This document shows, one piece after another, positions 1 to 8,657 of a stretch of DNA of 64,000 nt (position 1 is its first letter; every line of letters starts with the position of its first letter). This DNA is from Exiguobacterium sp. RIT594 (GTDB taxonomy: Bacteria; Bacillota; Bacilli; Exiguobacteriales; Exiguobacteriaceae). Under the pieces are notes generated by a model. The model saw only the letters and a program-made list of their open reading frames with translations, was not told where the DNA came from and made no database searches. The position numbers and the translations under genes were made by a program. The DNA lies in the NCBI RefSeq assembly GCF_003339585.1, contig NZ_QPKF01000001.1:372001-436000 (forward strand), read 5' to 3'.

Positions 1-1099
1 TTTCTTCGATTTCCGGACGACGAGGAATCATCGGATACAGCGGAACGGGATCGGCCCATGTCACCGGAACATTCGGACTCTCTTTTTGCCATCGCTGAAT
101 CCATTCTTCCGGAAGATTCCCGTGGAAAGGAGATTGATTCGTTAAAGCAGCAAATACTTGACTCCAGGCGCGAGGGACGACGCGGTACCAATCGTAACCG
201 CCGCCACCTAAAGCTACAATCCGGCCGTCTGTGTACCGGTCAGCAGCCTCAACAGCGATTTGAGGAATCTGTTCGTAGCTTTCCATCGTTAACGACAGAT
301 GGGTCAACGGGTCAAGGGCATGCGCATCCGCACCATTTTGAGTAATGATCAGATCCGGTTTAAAGAGTTCGCACGCTTCAAACAGGACGGTTCGATAAGC
401 ATGTAAAAAAGAAGCATCTTCCGTAAAGGCGTCAAAGGGAACGTTCCAGCTCCAACCATAACCTTCCTCTGCACCACGCTCCGTCACCATTCCGGTTCCT
501 GGAAACAAATAACGCCCGGTTTCGTGAAGCGACAATGTCATGACATCCGCCCGGTTATAAAACGCCCACTGAACACCATCACCGTGATGGGCATCGGTAT
601 CGACATATAAAATCCGGCAATCGTATTTTTGAATCATGGCTGCCATCGCAACGGCAGTATCGTTGTAGATACAAAAGCCGGAAGCCCGTCCACGAAAGCC
701 GTGATGCAGTCCGCCTCCGATATGGAATGTCCGCCGGTATTGACCGGACAGGACGAGTTCGCATGCTTCAATCGTTCCGCCGACGAGCAAGGCTGCACTT
801 TCATGCATCCGGTCAAAAAGCGGGGTGTCTTCGGTTCCTAATCCGTACATTTGCGCCTTCATCGGAGAAAGTTCGCCGTGTCCTGCGAGTTTCACCGCCT
901 GTATGTAATCCGGATCATGAATCAACGATAATTCCTCGTCTGTTGCCGGACGGGGGACGACGCAGTCGACGTTCTCGAGGGCACCGCTTGCTTCCAATAA
1001 GGACAGGGTTAATTCAAGTCGGATCGGATTAAACGGATGGGAGTCGGAGAACCGGTAAGCGGCCTCTTCTTTGCTGTATACATAAGCAAACTCTTTCAT
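1..1099 (-). CDS. acuC: AcuC, class I histone-deacetylase-family lysine deacetylase (3' end cut by window)
   Basis: AcuC belongs to the zinc-dependent arginase/deacetylase fold; in B. subtilis it removes the acetyl group that AcuA puts on acetyl-CoA synthetase and so reactivates it. The translation shows the family signatures HIGGGLHHG (catalytic region) and DTDAHHGDGVQ (zinc and active-site Asp/His), followed by LSLHE. The start ATG overlaps the acuB stop (ATGA), which implies translational coupling. About 366 codons are present; the B. subtilis protein is near 387, so roughly 20 C-terminal residues lie beyond the left edge. It is the last visible gene of an acuA-acuB-acuC operon divergent from its target gene acsA. 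Confidence 0.93.
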   Translation of the reverse strand, partial: MKEFAYVYSKEEAAYRFSDSHPFNPIRLELTLSLLEASGALENVDCVVPRPATDEELSLIHDPDYIQAVKLAGHGELSPMKAQMYGLGTEDTPLFDRMHESAALLVGGTIEACELVLSGQYRRTFHIGGGLHHGFRGRASGFCIYNDTAVAMAAMIQKYDCRILYVDTDAHHGDGVQWAFYNRADVMTLSLHETGRYLFPGTGMVTERGAEEGYGWSWNVPFDAFTEDASFLHAYRTVLFEACELFKPDLIITQNGADAHALDPLTHLSLTMESYEQIPQIAVEAADRYTDGRIVALGGGGYDWYRVVPRAWSQVFAALTNQSPFHGNLPEEWIQRWQKESPNVPVTWADPVPLYPMIPRRPEIEE

Positions 1100-1728
1100 C
1101 GGCTCATATCAGGACCAACCACGTCAAATCCTTCCTTTCGTAATTTTTCGATGACACGAATCGGATTCATCGTTTGGACACGAAAAGCAACGATCCGAAC
1201 GTATGGATCATCTGTCGGATAGACTAAGACGTTTAAGATATTGACGTTTGTTTTCGCCAGGAGTCCAGCGATTTTAGCAAGTGTTCCTGCCGTGTTTTCG
1301 ACACGGACTTCAATTTGTGAACTCGGTTCAAGTGCACCGGTTAATTGGACGAAGGTCCGGAGCAGGTCCGTTTCTGTTATTAAACCGACCAAGCGACGTC
1401 CCCGAACAATCGGAAGACAGGACAGGCGGTGTTCATAAAATAAGACCGCCGCATCTTCGATGAAATCAAGAGGGTGAGCCGTGATCGGTGTTCGTTGCAT
1501 GATGCTTGACACCGCATTTTGTTGATCCTTTAAAAAAGTTTCCGGGTGAAACACACTGCTGGCACTTTGCATCTCCTGTAGACCAATCAAGCCTAACAGT
1601 TCCTTTCGGGCATTCGTCACAGGCAAATGCCGAATTTGGTGACGGCGCATCAACTCAGCAGCGTGAGCAATCGAGTTTGTAGGTTGGATAGTGATACAAT
1701 GTGTCTTCATGATTTGTTCGATTAACAT
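1096..1728 (-). CDS. acuB: AcuB, CBS-pair plus ACT domain protein
   Basis: 210 residues. Two CBS motifs occupy about residues 5-125 (the first begins MLIEQIMKTHCITI, the second AVSSIMQRTPITAH), followed by an ACT-like domain at about 137-205 (IEVRVENTAGTLAKIAGLL). CBS pairs usually bind adenine nucleotides and ACT domains small ligands, so AcuB is probably a ligand-sensing partner in the acu system; its exact role is not established. It starts 11 bases after the acuA stop with a strong AAGGAGG ribosome site and overlaps acuC by 4 bases. Confidence 0.93.
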   Translation of the reverse strand: MLIEQIMKTHCITIQPTNSIAHAAELMRRHQIRHLPVTNARKELLGLIGLQEMQSASSVFHPETFLKDQQNAVSSIMQRTPITAHPLDFIEDAAVLFYEHRLSCLPIVRGRRLVGLITETDLLRTFVQLTGALEPSSQIEVRVENTAGTLAKIAGLLAKTNVNILNVLVYPTDDPYVRIVAFRVQTMNPIRVIEKLRKEGFDVVGPDMSR

Positions 1729-1739
1729 ACGAACCCTCC

Positions 1740-2372
1740 TTAATCGTACATGAAGCGACGACGGAGCCGTAACGCATCAAAATGTGCGACGACTTCAGGT
1801 GCGACATGTTTACCGATTCGTGCCATCAAACAGTTGGCGGGATGCGAGGCAATTTCTGGATCATCCGTCGGGAAAAAGACCAGCCCACCGTAGTTCATCA
1901 TTTTTTCCATGATTTTACGGTAATCCCAGACGGACAAACCGCTTCCCTTTAAATCCCAATGCCAATAATATTCTGTCGTTAAAATTAAATACTGTTCCAT
2001 TGCTGGATCAAGCATCGAAACTTCTAAGAGTTTTTTTCCGATTTGCTGTCCCCGGAAGCGGGCCGCTACTTCGATGGCACCGAGTTCCAATATATACGGA
2101 TTATTCCCCTCGCTCCATGTCTCATAAGGGTCGGGATATAGAAATGTTACATAGCCAATAATGTCATTTCCTTGCCGGGCGATGATGATACGTCCTTCTT
2201 CCAAAGCGGCAATTTCAACGAGTGCTTCATGCTGTTCCGCAGGTTGCCGGAAAGCTGTTAGACCTGGATCAAGTGTATAAGTAGCAAGTACCTGGCTTGT
2301 GACCGGTCCTTCGATTTCTACTGGACCAAGCGATGTTTCATGAGTACGATGATTGAATTGTTTTTCAAACAT
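1740..2372 (-). CDS. acuA: AcuA, GNAT-family protein acetyltransferase
   Basis: In B. subtilis AcuA acetylates a C-terminal lysine of acetyl-CoA synthetase and switches it off. The translation carries a GNAT core: a beta-strand with IIARQGNDIIGYVTF and the acetyl-CoA loop region VAARFRGQQIGKKLL (an R/Q-x-x-G-x-G/A type loop). I choose the internal ATG at 2372, giving 210 residues like the B. subtilis protein, because AGGTGG lies 9 bases upstream; a longer reading to 2441 lacks a ribosome site. It is the first gene of acuABC and is divergent from its substrate gene acsA. Confidence 0.92.
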   Translation of the reverse strand: MFEKQFNHRTHETSLGPVEIEGPVTSQVLATYTLDPGLTAFRQPAEQHEALVEIAALEEGRIIIARQGNDIIGYVTFLYPDPYETWSEGNNPYILELGAIEVAARFRGQQIGKKLLEVSMLDPAMEQYLILTTEYYWHWDLKGSGLSVWDYRKIMEKMMNYGGLVFFPTDDPEIASHPANCLMARIGKHVAPEVVAHFDALRLRRRFMYD

Positions 2373-2396
2373 GTAAGCGTCACCACCTTCCTGTTC

Positions 2397-2402
2397 ATTA
2401 TA
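2397..2402 (-). promoter_or_regulatory. Candidate -10 box for acuABC
   Basis: A perfect TATAAT lies on the minus strand 25 bases before the acuA start. I see no convincing -35 at 16-18 bases, so the promoter may need an activator or be weak. Confidence 0.35.
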
Positions 2403-2457
2403 ATCGAAAGCAGAGAAAGAAAGAGAGGGATTTTTTAACAAATTGACGGCAAATTGA

Positions 2458-2485
2458 TTGAACTACAGGCTAACTAGCTTATAAT
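2458..2485 (+). promoter_or_regulatory. Promoter of acsA
   Basis: TTGAAC (2458-2463), 16-base spacer, TATAAT (2480-2485). The -10 is perfect and ends 33 bases before the acsA start. Confidence 0.65.
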
Positions 2486-2518
2486 GTAGGAGAGAACAGC
2501 GAAGGGGAGGAACGAGAC

Positions 2519-4222
2519 ATGAAAGTTTTGAAAGCGCTTCCGGGGAAGCATTGGTTATCCGAATATGATGGTTCAGATTCATACGATTGGCAAGAAGCGG
2601 AACAATATTTTTCGTGGTCGACGACGGGGAAAGTCAACATGGCCTACGAAGCAATCGATCGTCATGCAGAAGGTGAACGTGCCAATAAGACGGCGCTGAT
2701 TTATTTTGACGGGACAACGGAGCAAACGTTTACGTATGCTGATATGAAACGAATGACAAATAAAGCGGCCAACGTCCTAAAAGATGCGGGTATCGAAGCG
2801 GGAGATCGGATTTTCATTTTCATGCCACGTTCGCCCGAATTGTATTTTGCATTACTGGGGGCATTGAAAGTCGGCGCGATCGTCGGCCCGTTATTTGAAG
2901 CTTTCATGGAACAAGCAGTCCGCGATCGCTTGTTGGATTCGGAAGCGAAAATGTTGATTACGACAAAAGCACTATTACCACGTGTTCCTGTTGATGAGCT
3001 GACATCACTCGAACAGATTCTCTTAGTTGATGAAGACGTAGAGGAAGATGATAAAATCAAGGATTTCCGACAGTCGTTCCATCAAGCGTCTGAATCGTTT
3101 GAACCGGTCTGGCTGGACCGGGAAGATGGTTTGATTCTTCATTATACATCAGGCTCGACCGGTAAACCGAAAGGCGTCTTGCATGTTCAGAACGCAATGA
3201 TTCAACATATGATGACAGGACGTTGGGTCCTCGACTTACAAGAAGAAGATGTTTATTGGTGTACAGCTGATCCAGGTTGGGTCACAGGAACAAGCTACGG
3301 TATCTTTGCACCTTTTTTGAACGGTGCGACGAATGTTGTCGTTGGCGGTCGATTTAATCCTGACTTCTGGTACAGTGTCATCGAGAAATATAAAGTGACC
3401 GTATGGTATAGTGCACCAACTGCTTTCCGGATGTTGATGGGTGCCGGGGCGGAAGTTGCGAATACGCATGATCTGTCCAGTTTACGGCATGTCCTTTCGG
3501 TCGGAGAACCACTTAACCCAGAAGTCATCCGGTGGGGAAAAGAAGCTTTCGATCAACGTATTCACGATACATGGTGGATGACGGAGACGGGTGCTATGAT
3601 GATCTGTAACTACAAATCAATGGACATCAAACCAGGATCGATGGGGAAACCGATTCCGGGAACGCAGGCGGCGATTGTAGATGATCAAGGAAATGAGTTA
3701 CCTCCTTTCCGGATGGGGAATTTAGCGTTAAAAACACCATGGCCGTCGATGATGCGTCAAATTTGGAACAATCCGCAAAAGTACGAGTCGTATTTCTTTA
3801 AAGGATGGTATGTATCAGGTGATTCGGCCTATATGGACGATGAAGGCTACTTCTGGTTCCAAGGTCGTGTCGATGATGTAATCATGACTGCCGGAGAACG
3901 TGTTGGACCATTCGAAGTCGAAAGTCGCCTGGTCGAACATCCGGCTGTTGCAGAAGCGGGTGTCATCGGGAAACCGGATCCGGTTCGTGGTGAAATCATC
4001 AAAGCGTTCATTTCGCTAAGAGATGGATATGAGCCGACAGAAGAACTTAAACAGGAAATCCAAAAATTCGTCAAGGAGGGGCTGGCAGCTCACGCGGCTC
4101 CTCGCGAAATCGACTTCCGTGATAAACTGCCGAAAACACGCAGCGGTAAAATCATGCGTCGTGTCTTAAAGGCTTGGGAATTGAATCTTGAAACGGGAGA
4201 TCTTTCGACGATGGAAGACTAA
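2519..4222 (+). CDS. acsA: Acetyl-CoA synthetase
   Basis: AMP-forming acetate:CoA ligase, which makes acetyl-CoA from acetate, ATP and CoA in the cytoplasm. 567 residues (B. subtilis AcsA 572). Adenylate-forming signatures are clear: YTSGSTGKPKG (about residue 209), the A5 motif WWMTETGAMM (about 351), and the C-terminal PKTRSGKIMRR. Lys544 in that last motif corresponds to the lysine that AcuA acetylates in B. subtilis. The gene has its own promoter, a GGGGAGG ribosome site, and a cre-like sequence inside the first codons. It faces the acuABC operon that controls its activity. Confidence 0.97.
   Translation: MKVLKALPGKHWLSEYDGSDSYDWQEAEQYFSWSTTGKVNMAYEAIDRHAEGERANKTALIYFDGTTEQTFTYADMKRMTNKAANVLKDAGIEAGDRIFIFMPRSPELYFALLGALKVGAIVGPLFEAFMEQAVRDRLLDSEAKMLITTKALLPRVPVDELTSLEQILLVDEDVEEDDKIKDFRQSFHQASESFEPVWLDREDGLILHYTSGSTGKPKGVLHVQNAMIQHMMTGRWVLDLQEEDVYWCTADPGWVTGTSYGIFAPFLNGATNVVVGGRFNPDFWYSVIEKYKVTVWYSAPTAFRMLMGAGAEVANTHDLSSLRHVLSVGEPLNPEVIRWGKEAFDQRIHDTWWMTETGAMMICNYKSMDIKPGSMGKPIPGTQAAIVDDQGNELPPFRMGNLALKTPWPSMMRQIWNNPQKYESYFFKGWYVSGDSAYMDDEGYFWFQGRVDDVIMTAGERVGPFEVESRLVEHPAVAEAGVIGKPDPVRGEIIKAFISLRDGYEPTEELKQEIQKFVKEGLAAHAAPREIDFRDKLPKTRSGKIMRRVLKAWELNLETGDLSTMED
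2529..2542 (+). promoter_or_regulatory. cre-like CcpA site inside acsA
   Basis: TGAAAGCGCTTCCG begins 10 bases into the acsA reading frame. It matches the cre core TGWAANCGNTNWCA in all but the last positions of the right arm. A site downstream of the promoter would act as a CcpA roadblock, in line with glucose repression of acsA in B. subtilis. Seen in sequence; binding is inferred. Confidence 0.6.
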
Positions 4223-4239
4223 GTTTATCTTACAAAAAA

Positions 4240-4286
4240 CAGACCACTTATTTCCGGAAAAATCGGAAGCAGGTGGTCCTGTTTTT
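4240..4286 (+). terminator. Terminator of acsA
   Basis: An imperfect hairpin pairs CAGACCACTT...TTCCG with CGGAAGCAGGTGGTCCTG and is followed by a run of five T. Confidence 0.75.
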
Positions 4287-4303
4287 GGTTTTGAGCGGGA
4301 ACT

Positions 4304-4338
4304 AAAAAAACACCGACTCTTTTTAGAGTCGATGCTTT
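4304..4338 (-). terminator. Terminator of the penicillin-binding protein gene
   Basis: On the minus strand a GACTCT/AGAGTC stem, extended by GCATC/GGTGT, is followed by seven T. It ends the gene whose stop lies at 4355. Confidence 0.8.
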
Positions 4339-4354
4339 AGTGAAGGAACTTGGA

Positions 4355-6970
4355 TTACTCAGCGTTTTTCTGCTTTTCATCCGCTTTCTTTTTGGCATCC
4401 GCATCGGCTTTCGCTTTTGCTTCGTCTGCTTTACGTTTAGCATCCGCATCGGCTTTCGCTTTTGCTTCGTCTGCTTTACGTTTGGCATCTGCATCGGCTT
4501 TCGCTTTTGCTTCGTCTGCTTTACGTTTGGCATCTGCATCGGCTTTCGCTTTTGCTTCATCTGCTTTCTGTTTGGCATCCGCATCGGCTTTCGCTTTTGC
4601 TTCATCTGCTTTCTGTTTGGCATCCGCGTCGGCCTTGGCTTTTGTATCGTCCGCTTTCTGTTTGGCATCTGCGTCCGCTTTGGCTTTCGCTTCATCCGCT
4701 TTCTGTTTATCCTGTTCGGCTTGTTTTTTCTTTTCTGCTTCTGCTTTTTTCTTCGCTTCCGCTTCTTTTTTCTTTTGGTCTTCCTCTTTGAAACGACCGG
4801 TGTTTTTGAAGTCATCTGGACTGACAGAGGCCGGCTGATTGAATCGGGCACCTGACTTAAAGTAACTGCTGTTTGCGTTATACGTCAGATTCGCCATTTG
4901 AGCCCAAAGATTTTGTGTCCGTTGATAGTACGTGGTTGCACCCATCAATGAGTTGTTTTGGTCATGTCCCGTCCAGACGGCAAGCGTGACACCAGGTGTT
5001 GAACCAACAAGGTACGAGTCTTTGATTTCATTCGTCGTCCCGGTTTTACCTGCCCAATCACCAGGTACCTTGAGTAATGAATTGGCATACTGCGCCGTTC
5101 CTTTATCAAAGACACCCCGCATCATATCAAGCGTCAAATAAGCGGTACGATCTTGGTAGATACGCTTTTTCTTTGATTTTGCTTTATAGATGTTTTTACC
5201 GTCTTTTGTAATCTTCGAAATGACATACGGTTTGACGTATTCACCGTAGTTGGCAAGTGTTGCATAAGCACCGGCAAGTTCGACCGGTGTAATTTCCATC
5301 GTTCCTAAAGCAGCAGACGGGGCATAGCGGATATTATCCGGAATTTCAATTCCCATATCGACTAACTTTTGAATCGAATTCGACATGTTCATTTTCTCGT
5401 ACGTCTTAACGGCAGGAACGTTTAGAGACAATTCCAATGCTTCGCGTACGGTGACGTTTCCGCGGTAACGTCCGCCTTCGTTATTAATCGGATTATCACC
5501 TGGTTGACGCGGAACGGTCTGGTAATAATATTCTTCATCATTGATGGTCGATGCCGGCGTGATTAATCCATTTTCAATTCCGTTCGAATACACAAGAATT
5601 GGTTTAGCAGTCGAACCGATTTGACGTTTCGCCTGGAAAGCACGGTTGAAGTCATCCGCTGTTCCATCTGTATAACGTCCACCAACAAATCCTAAAATCC
5701 GACCGGTTTCATTTTGAACCATGACAGCAGCGGTTTCTTCCGGATCTTTTTTCGTGACTGTCTTTTTCGTTTTTGGATTAACGACTTGTTTGTATTGCGG
5801 CGCACTTGGGAAATTAGCCCCATTTTTAGCCGGTGTCTGCATCGCTTCGTGAATCTTTTTATCCAATGTCAAATAGATTTTATATCCACCTTGTTTCATG
5901 GCAATCATCGCCTGATCCCGGTAGTTGGCTTTGACTTCGGCAAGTTCAGAAGGTTTAACCTCATCTTCTTTGATCCCGTCCTGTTTCATGAAATAGCTCG
6001 TCATGATTTTAAGTGCTTCTTTTTCAGCTAAATCATAGACATACGGATACGTATCACGGGAACGTTTCGATGTTTTGGAAAAATCTTTTGTAATATCGTA
6101 TTTTACAGCTTTCTCATATTGTGCTTTTGTAATGTTTTTCGCGACATACATTCGCTTTAAGACTGTTTTCATTCGGTTGGTACTCGGCGTCAAATCTTTT
6201 TTGACTACTCCACCTTGAAGATAAGGTGTGTAGTAGTAAGGATTTTTTGGAATACCTGCGAGGAAAGCAGCTTGTGGTAACGTCAATTTTTTGGCCGGTT
6301 TGTTAAACACACCACGCGACGCTGCTTCGATTCCGGCGATGTTTCGCCCAAGTGAATTTCGACCAAACGAAACGACATTCAGATAAGCTTGCAGGATCTC
6401 ATCTTTTGTCATCGCATTTTCGAGACGAAGAGCCAAAATGATTTCTTTGGCTTTCCGTTCAAACGAGACTTCATTCGTCAGGATTTGGTTTTTGATCAGC
6501 TGTTGTGTCAACGTACTTCCGCCTGTCCGGGAAGACGAGTTCGTCACCTCTTGTAAGACGGCACGTAATGTGGCTTTTGGGACGACTCCATCATGCTCGT
6601 AAAAATCAACATCTTCCGTTGAGAGGACCGCATCAAGCAGATAAGGAGAAATCTCCTTAATATTGACAGGTTGACGTTCTTCGTCCGTGGCAATGTTCGT
6701 CAGCTTTTCGCCACTTCCCCAATAAATCTCACTCGTAATGGCATAACTGTTTACTTGTTGTTTCATTTCTGTCAGTTTCGGTGCTTTCGTATCTTTGACA
6801 AGCGAAGCGAAATAGCCGCCAGCTGCTCCGACAGAAAAACTTCCGACCAACAGGACCCCTATAATGAGGAATAAAATGATATTCCAAGAAACGTCGTATG
6901 TGATATTTGACCAGTGCCGAACGGCTTTCGTCCGGGGATGATTCCAAAACTTGAACCAGTTCTCGCGCAT
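4355..6970 (-). CDS. Class A penicillin-binding protein (PBP1A type) with repetitive C-terminal tail
   Basis: Bifunctional peptidoglycan glycosyltransferase and DD-transpeptidase, 871 residues. A short cytoplasmic N-terminus precedes one membrane segment (about 29-54). The GT51 domain follows (about 90-250; STEDVDFYEHDG with the catalytic Glu at 119, and GGSTLTQQLIKN). The transpeptidase domain carries S453-TAK, S515-LN and K642-TG. Residues 727-756 are Lys/Glu/Ala rich, then seven 15-residue units of the type KADEAKAKADADAKQ run from 757 to 861, ending KADEKQKNAE. The tail would lie outside the membrane and probably forms a long charged helix; its function is unknown. A ribosome site AAAGGAG precedes the ATG. 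The family is certain, the exact paralogue name is not. Confidence 0.93.
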   Translation of the reverse strand: MRENWFKFWNHPRTKAVRHWSNITYDVSWNIILFLIIGVLLVGSFSVGAAGGYFASLVKDTKAPKLTEMKQQVNSYAITSEIYWGSGEKLTNIATDEERQPVNIKEISPYLLDAVLSTEDVDFYEHDGVVPKATLRAVLQEVTNSSSRTGGSTLTQQLIKNQILTNEVSFERKAKEIILALRLENAMTKDEILQAYLNVVSFGRNSLGRNIAGIEAASRGVFNKPAKKLTLPQAAFLAGIPKNPYYYTPYLQGGVVKKDLTPSTNRMKTVLKRMYVAKNITKAQYEKAVKYDITKDFSKTSKRSRDTYPYVYDLAEKEALKIMTSYFMKQDGIKEDEVKPSELAEVKANYRDQAMIAMKQGGYKIYLTLDKKIHEAMQTPAKNGANFPSAPQYKQVVNPKTKKTVTKKDPEETAAVMVQNETGRILGFVGGRYTDGTADDFNRAFQAKRQIGSTAKPILVYSNGIENGLITPASTINDEEYYYQTVPRQPGDNPINNEGGRYRGNVTVREALELSLNVPAVKTYEKMNMSNSIQKLVDMGIEIPDNIRYAPSAALGTMEITPVELAGAYATLANYGEYVKPYVISKITKDGKNIYKAKSKKKRIYQDRTAYLTLDMMRGVFDKGTAQYANSLLKVPGDWAGKTGTTNEIKDSYLVGSTPGVTLAVWTGHDQNNSLMGATTYYQRTQNLWAQMANLTYNANSSYFKSGARFNQPASVSPDDFKNTGRFKEEDQKKKEAEAKKKAEAEKKKQAEQDKQKADEAKAKADADAKQKADDTKAKADADAKQKADEAKAKADADAKQKADEAKAKADADAKRKADEAKAKADADAKRKADEAKAKADADAKRKADEAKAKADADAKKKADEKQKNAE
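4388..4702 (-). repeat. Seven tandem 45-bp units encoding KADEAKAKADADAKX
   Basis: Seven in-frame copies of a 45-base unit form the 3' end of the penicillin-binding protein gene. The copies differ by a few bases; the last residue alternates Q, R or K, and one copy reads KADDTKAKADADAKQ. High identity suggests recent expansion by slippage or unequal recombination, so copy number may vary between strains. Confidence 0.95.
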
Positions 6971-7031
6971 AAATGATCTCCTTTACATCTTAAACTTGGG
7001 TGTAAATTAACATTAAATCACAGATAGACGT

Positions 7032-7037
7032 ATTATA
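7032..7037 (-). promoter_or_regulatory. Candidate -10 of the penicillin-binding protein gene
   Basis: TATAAT on the minus strand about 62 bases before the start codon. The sequence at the expected -35 position (ATTTTC) is poor, so this is tentative. Confidence 0.4.
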
Positions 7038-7063
7038 CCATAACTGAAGTATTAGAAAATGGC

Positions 7064-7093
7064 TTGACAGTGGATTCTGCTTCAACGTATCAT
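7064..7093 (+). promoter_or_regulatory. Promoter of tyrS
   Basis: Perfect TTGACA, 18-base spacer, TATCAT. Transcription would start near 7100, at the beginning of the T-box leader. Confidence 0.75.
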
Positions 7094-7099
7094 GGAAAC

Positions 7100-7348
7100 A
7101 TCTTAATCAAATGTATAGTAGAATCAGCTGTGATTGGAAAAAAGTAATGAACCGCTCCCTGTATCAGAGACCTAGTGGTGCTGCGAACTAGGACATAGCG
7201 CTTCATGAATTACGCTTCCAGGAGCTTCTTGAGAAATCAGGCGGTCTGCCCCGTTATCGGCAATCTAAGTGGCATGAGGTTCATGCAATTAGGGTGGTAC
7301 CACGGAATATTCCGTCCCTTCGTTCAGACGAGGGGACGGTTTTTTTTA
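7100..7348 (+). promoter_or_regulatory. T-box leader, tyrosine type
   Basis: The conserved T-box sequence AGGGTGGTACCACGG sits at 7291-7305. A terminator stem CCGTCCCTT/AGGGGACGG follows (7312-7339) with eight T. The candidate specifier codon is TAC (Tyr) at 7211-7213 in the loop GAATTACGC. Uncharged tRNA-Tyr pairing would stabilise the antiterminator and allow tyrS transcription. With the promoters, this explains the whole 400-base gap before tyrS. Confidence 0.93.
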
Positions 7349-7370
7349 GACTATTTTAGGGGGAAGACAG

Positions 7371-8618
7371 ATGACGTTACTGGAAGATTTAGAGTTTCGC
7401 GGATTGATCAGTCAAATGACAGACGAAGAAGGAATTAAAGAATTACTTGAAAGTCCGACGACACTATACACTGGATTTGATCCAACGGCAGATTCGCTCC
7501 ACATCGGACACTTGCTGCCGATTCTTGTGTTAAAACGATTCCAACAGGCGGGACATCATGCGATTGGACTAGTCGGAGGGGCGACGGGAATGATTGGTGA
7601 CCCGAGTGGCCGCTCGACAGAACGTTCATTGAATACATCGGATATCGTCGAAGAATTCGCCAACCGGATTAAAGGACAATTGTCACGCTTTTTACCGCTT
7701 GATGGCGAAAATCCCGTAACGATTGCAAATAATCTTGACTGGACAAAGGATTTGACAATCATTGATTTCTTGCGCGACATCGGGAAACATTTCCCGATCA
7801 GCTACATGTTGGCGAAGGACTCCGTTGACTCACGTCTGCAAAACGGAATCTCGTTCACAGAGTTCTCCTACATGTTGCTGCAATCATTTGATTTCTTAAA
7901 GCTGTACGAAAATGAAGGGTGCCGCCTGCAGGTCGGTGGAAGTGACCAATGGGGGAACATCACGGCAGGAATGGAATTGATTCGCCGTGTCGGTCACGAT
8001 CAAAAGGCTTTTGGAATCACAGTGCCTCTCGTTACGAAATCGGATGGTCAAAAATTCGGAAAAACAGCTGGCGGCGCAGTCTGGCTCGATGCCGATAAAA
8101 CGACACCGTACGAGTTTTACCAGTTTTGGTTTAACGTCGACGATCTGGATGTCATCAAGTTCTTAAAATACTTTACGTTCCTGACACATGACGAAATCAA
8201 TGCCCTGCAACAGGAAGTCGACACGGCACCTGAAAAACGAGTTGCACAACGCCGGTTGGCAGAAGAAATGACAGTTCTCGTTCATGGCGCAGACGCACTT
8301 GAACAGGCGGAACGGATTACAAAAGCATTGTTCAGCGGTGAAATTAAATCGTTGAAAGCGGAAGATATCGCCGATGCCTTTAAAGGAATGCCTCGTTTTG
8401 CATTGGGAGAGGCAACAAACCTGGTCGATATCCTTGTCGAAGCCAAAATCAGTCCGTCGAAGCGTCAAGCCCGTGAAGATGTGACGAACGGTGCGATTTA
8501 CATCAACGGGGATCGGGAACAGGAATTAACGAAAGAAATTACACGTCAGGATGCGATAGGTGATTTTACAATCATCCGCCGCGGGAAAAAGAAATACTTC
8601 GTGCTCGAGCACGCGTAA
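7371..8618 (+). CDS. tyrS: Tyrosyl-tRNA synthetase
   Basis: Class I synthetase charging tRNA-Tyr, 415 residues (B. subtilis 422). Visible features: TGFDPTADSLHIGH with the HIGH motif at residues 44-47; the tyrosine-binding region GGSDQWGN; the KMSKS-equivalent KFGKT at 228-232; and a C-terminal S4-like RNA-binding domain from about 350 (SPSKRQAREDVTNGAIYING). The start follows an AGGGGGAA ribosome site. It is transcribed alone behind its T-box and ends at a strong hairpin. Confidence 0.97.
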   Translation: MTLLEDLEFRGLISQMTDEEGIKELLESPTTLYTGFDPTADSLHIGHLLPILVLKRFQQAGHHAIGLVGGATGMIGDPSGRSTERSLNTSDIVEEFANRIKGQLSRFLPLDGENPVTIANNLDWTKDLTIIDFLRDIGKHFPISYMLAKDSVDSRLQNGISFTEFSYMLLQSFDFLKLYENEGCRLQVGGSDQWGNITAGMELIRRVGHDQKAFGITVPLVTKSDGQKFGKTAGGAVWLDADKTTPYEFYQFWFNVDDLDVIKFLKYFTFLTHDEINALQQEVDTAPEKRVAQRRLAEEMTVLVHGADALEQAERITKALFSGEIKSLKAEDIADAFKGMPRFALGEATNLVDILVEAKISPSKRQAREDVTNGAIYINGDREQELTKEITRQDAIGDFTIIRRGKKKYFVLEHA

Positions 8619-8621
8619 AAA

Positions 8622-8655
8622 AATAACGCTGACGACATTCGTCAGCGTTATTTTT
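8622..8655. terminator. Bidirectional terminator between tyrS and bioY
   Basis: A perfect 12-bp stem AATAACGCTGAC/GTCAGCGTTATT with a 7-base loop, flanked by A and T runs, serves the two converging genes. Confidence 0.88.
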
Positions 8656-8657
8656 GT

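Noticed and set aside
1-1030. Several plus-strand open frames at the left edge
   Set aside because: They are shadows of acuC, whose minus-strand frame shows full deacetylase motifs.
4388-4702. Possible CRISPR array
   Set aside because: The repeats are directly adjacent with no spacers, in frame, and encode a protein tail.
4340-4855. Long plus-strand and alternative-frame minus-strand open frames over the repeat region
   Set aside because: They are low-complexity translations of the 45-bp repeats in the wrong frames and lack ribosome sites; the minus-strand penicillin-binding protein frame explains the DNA.
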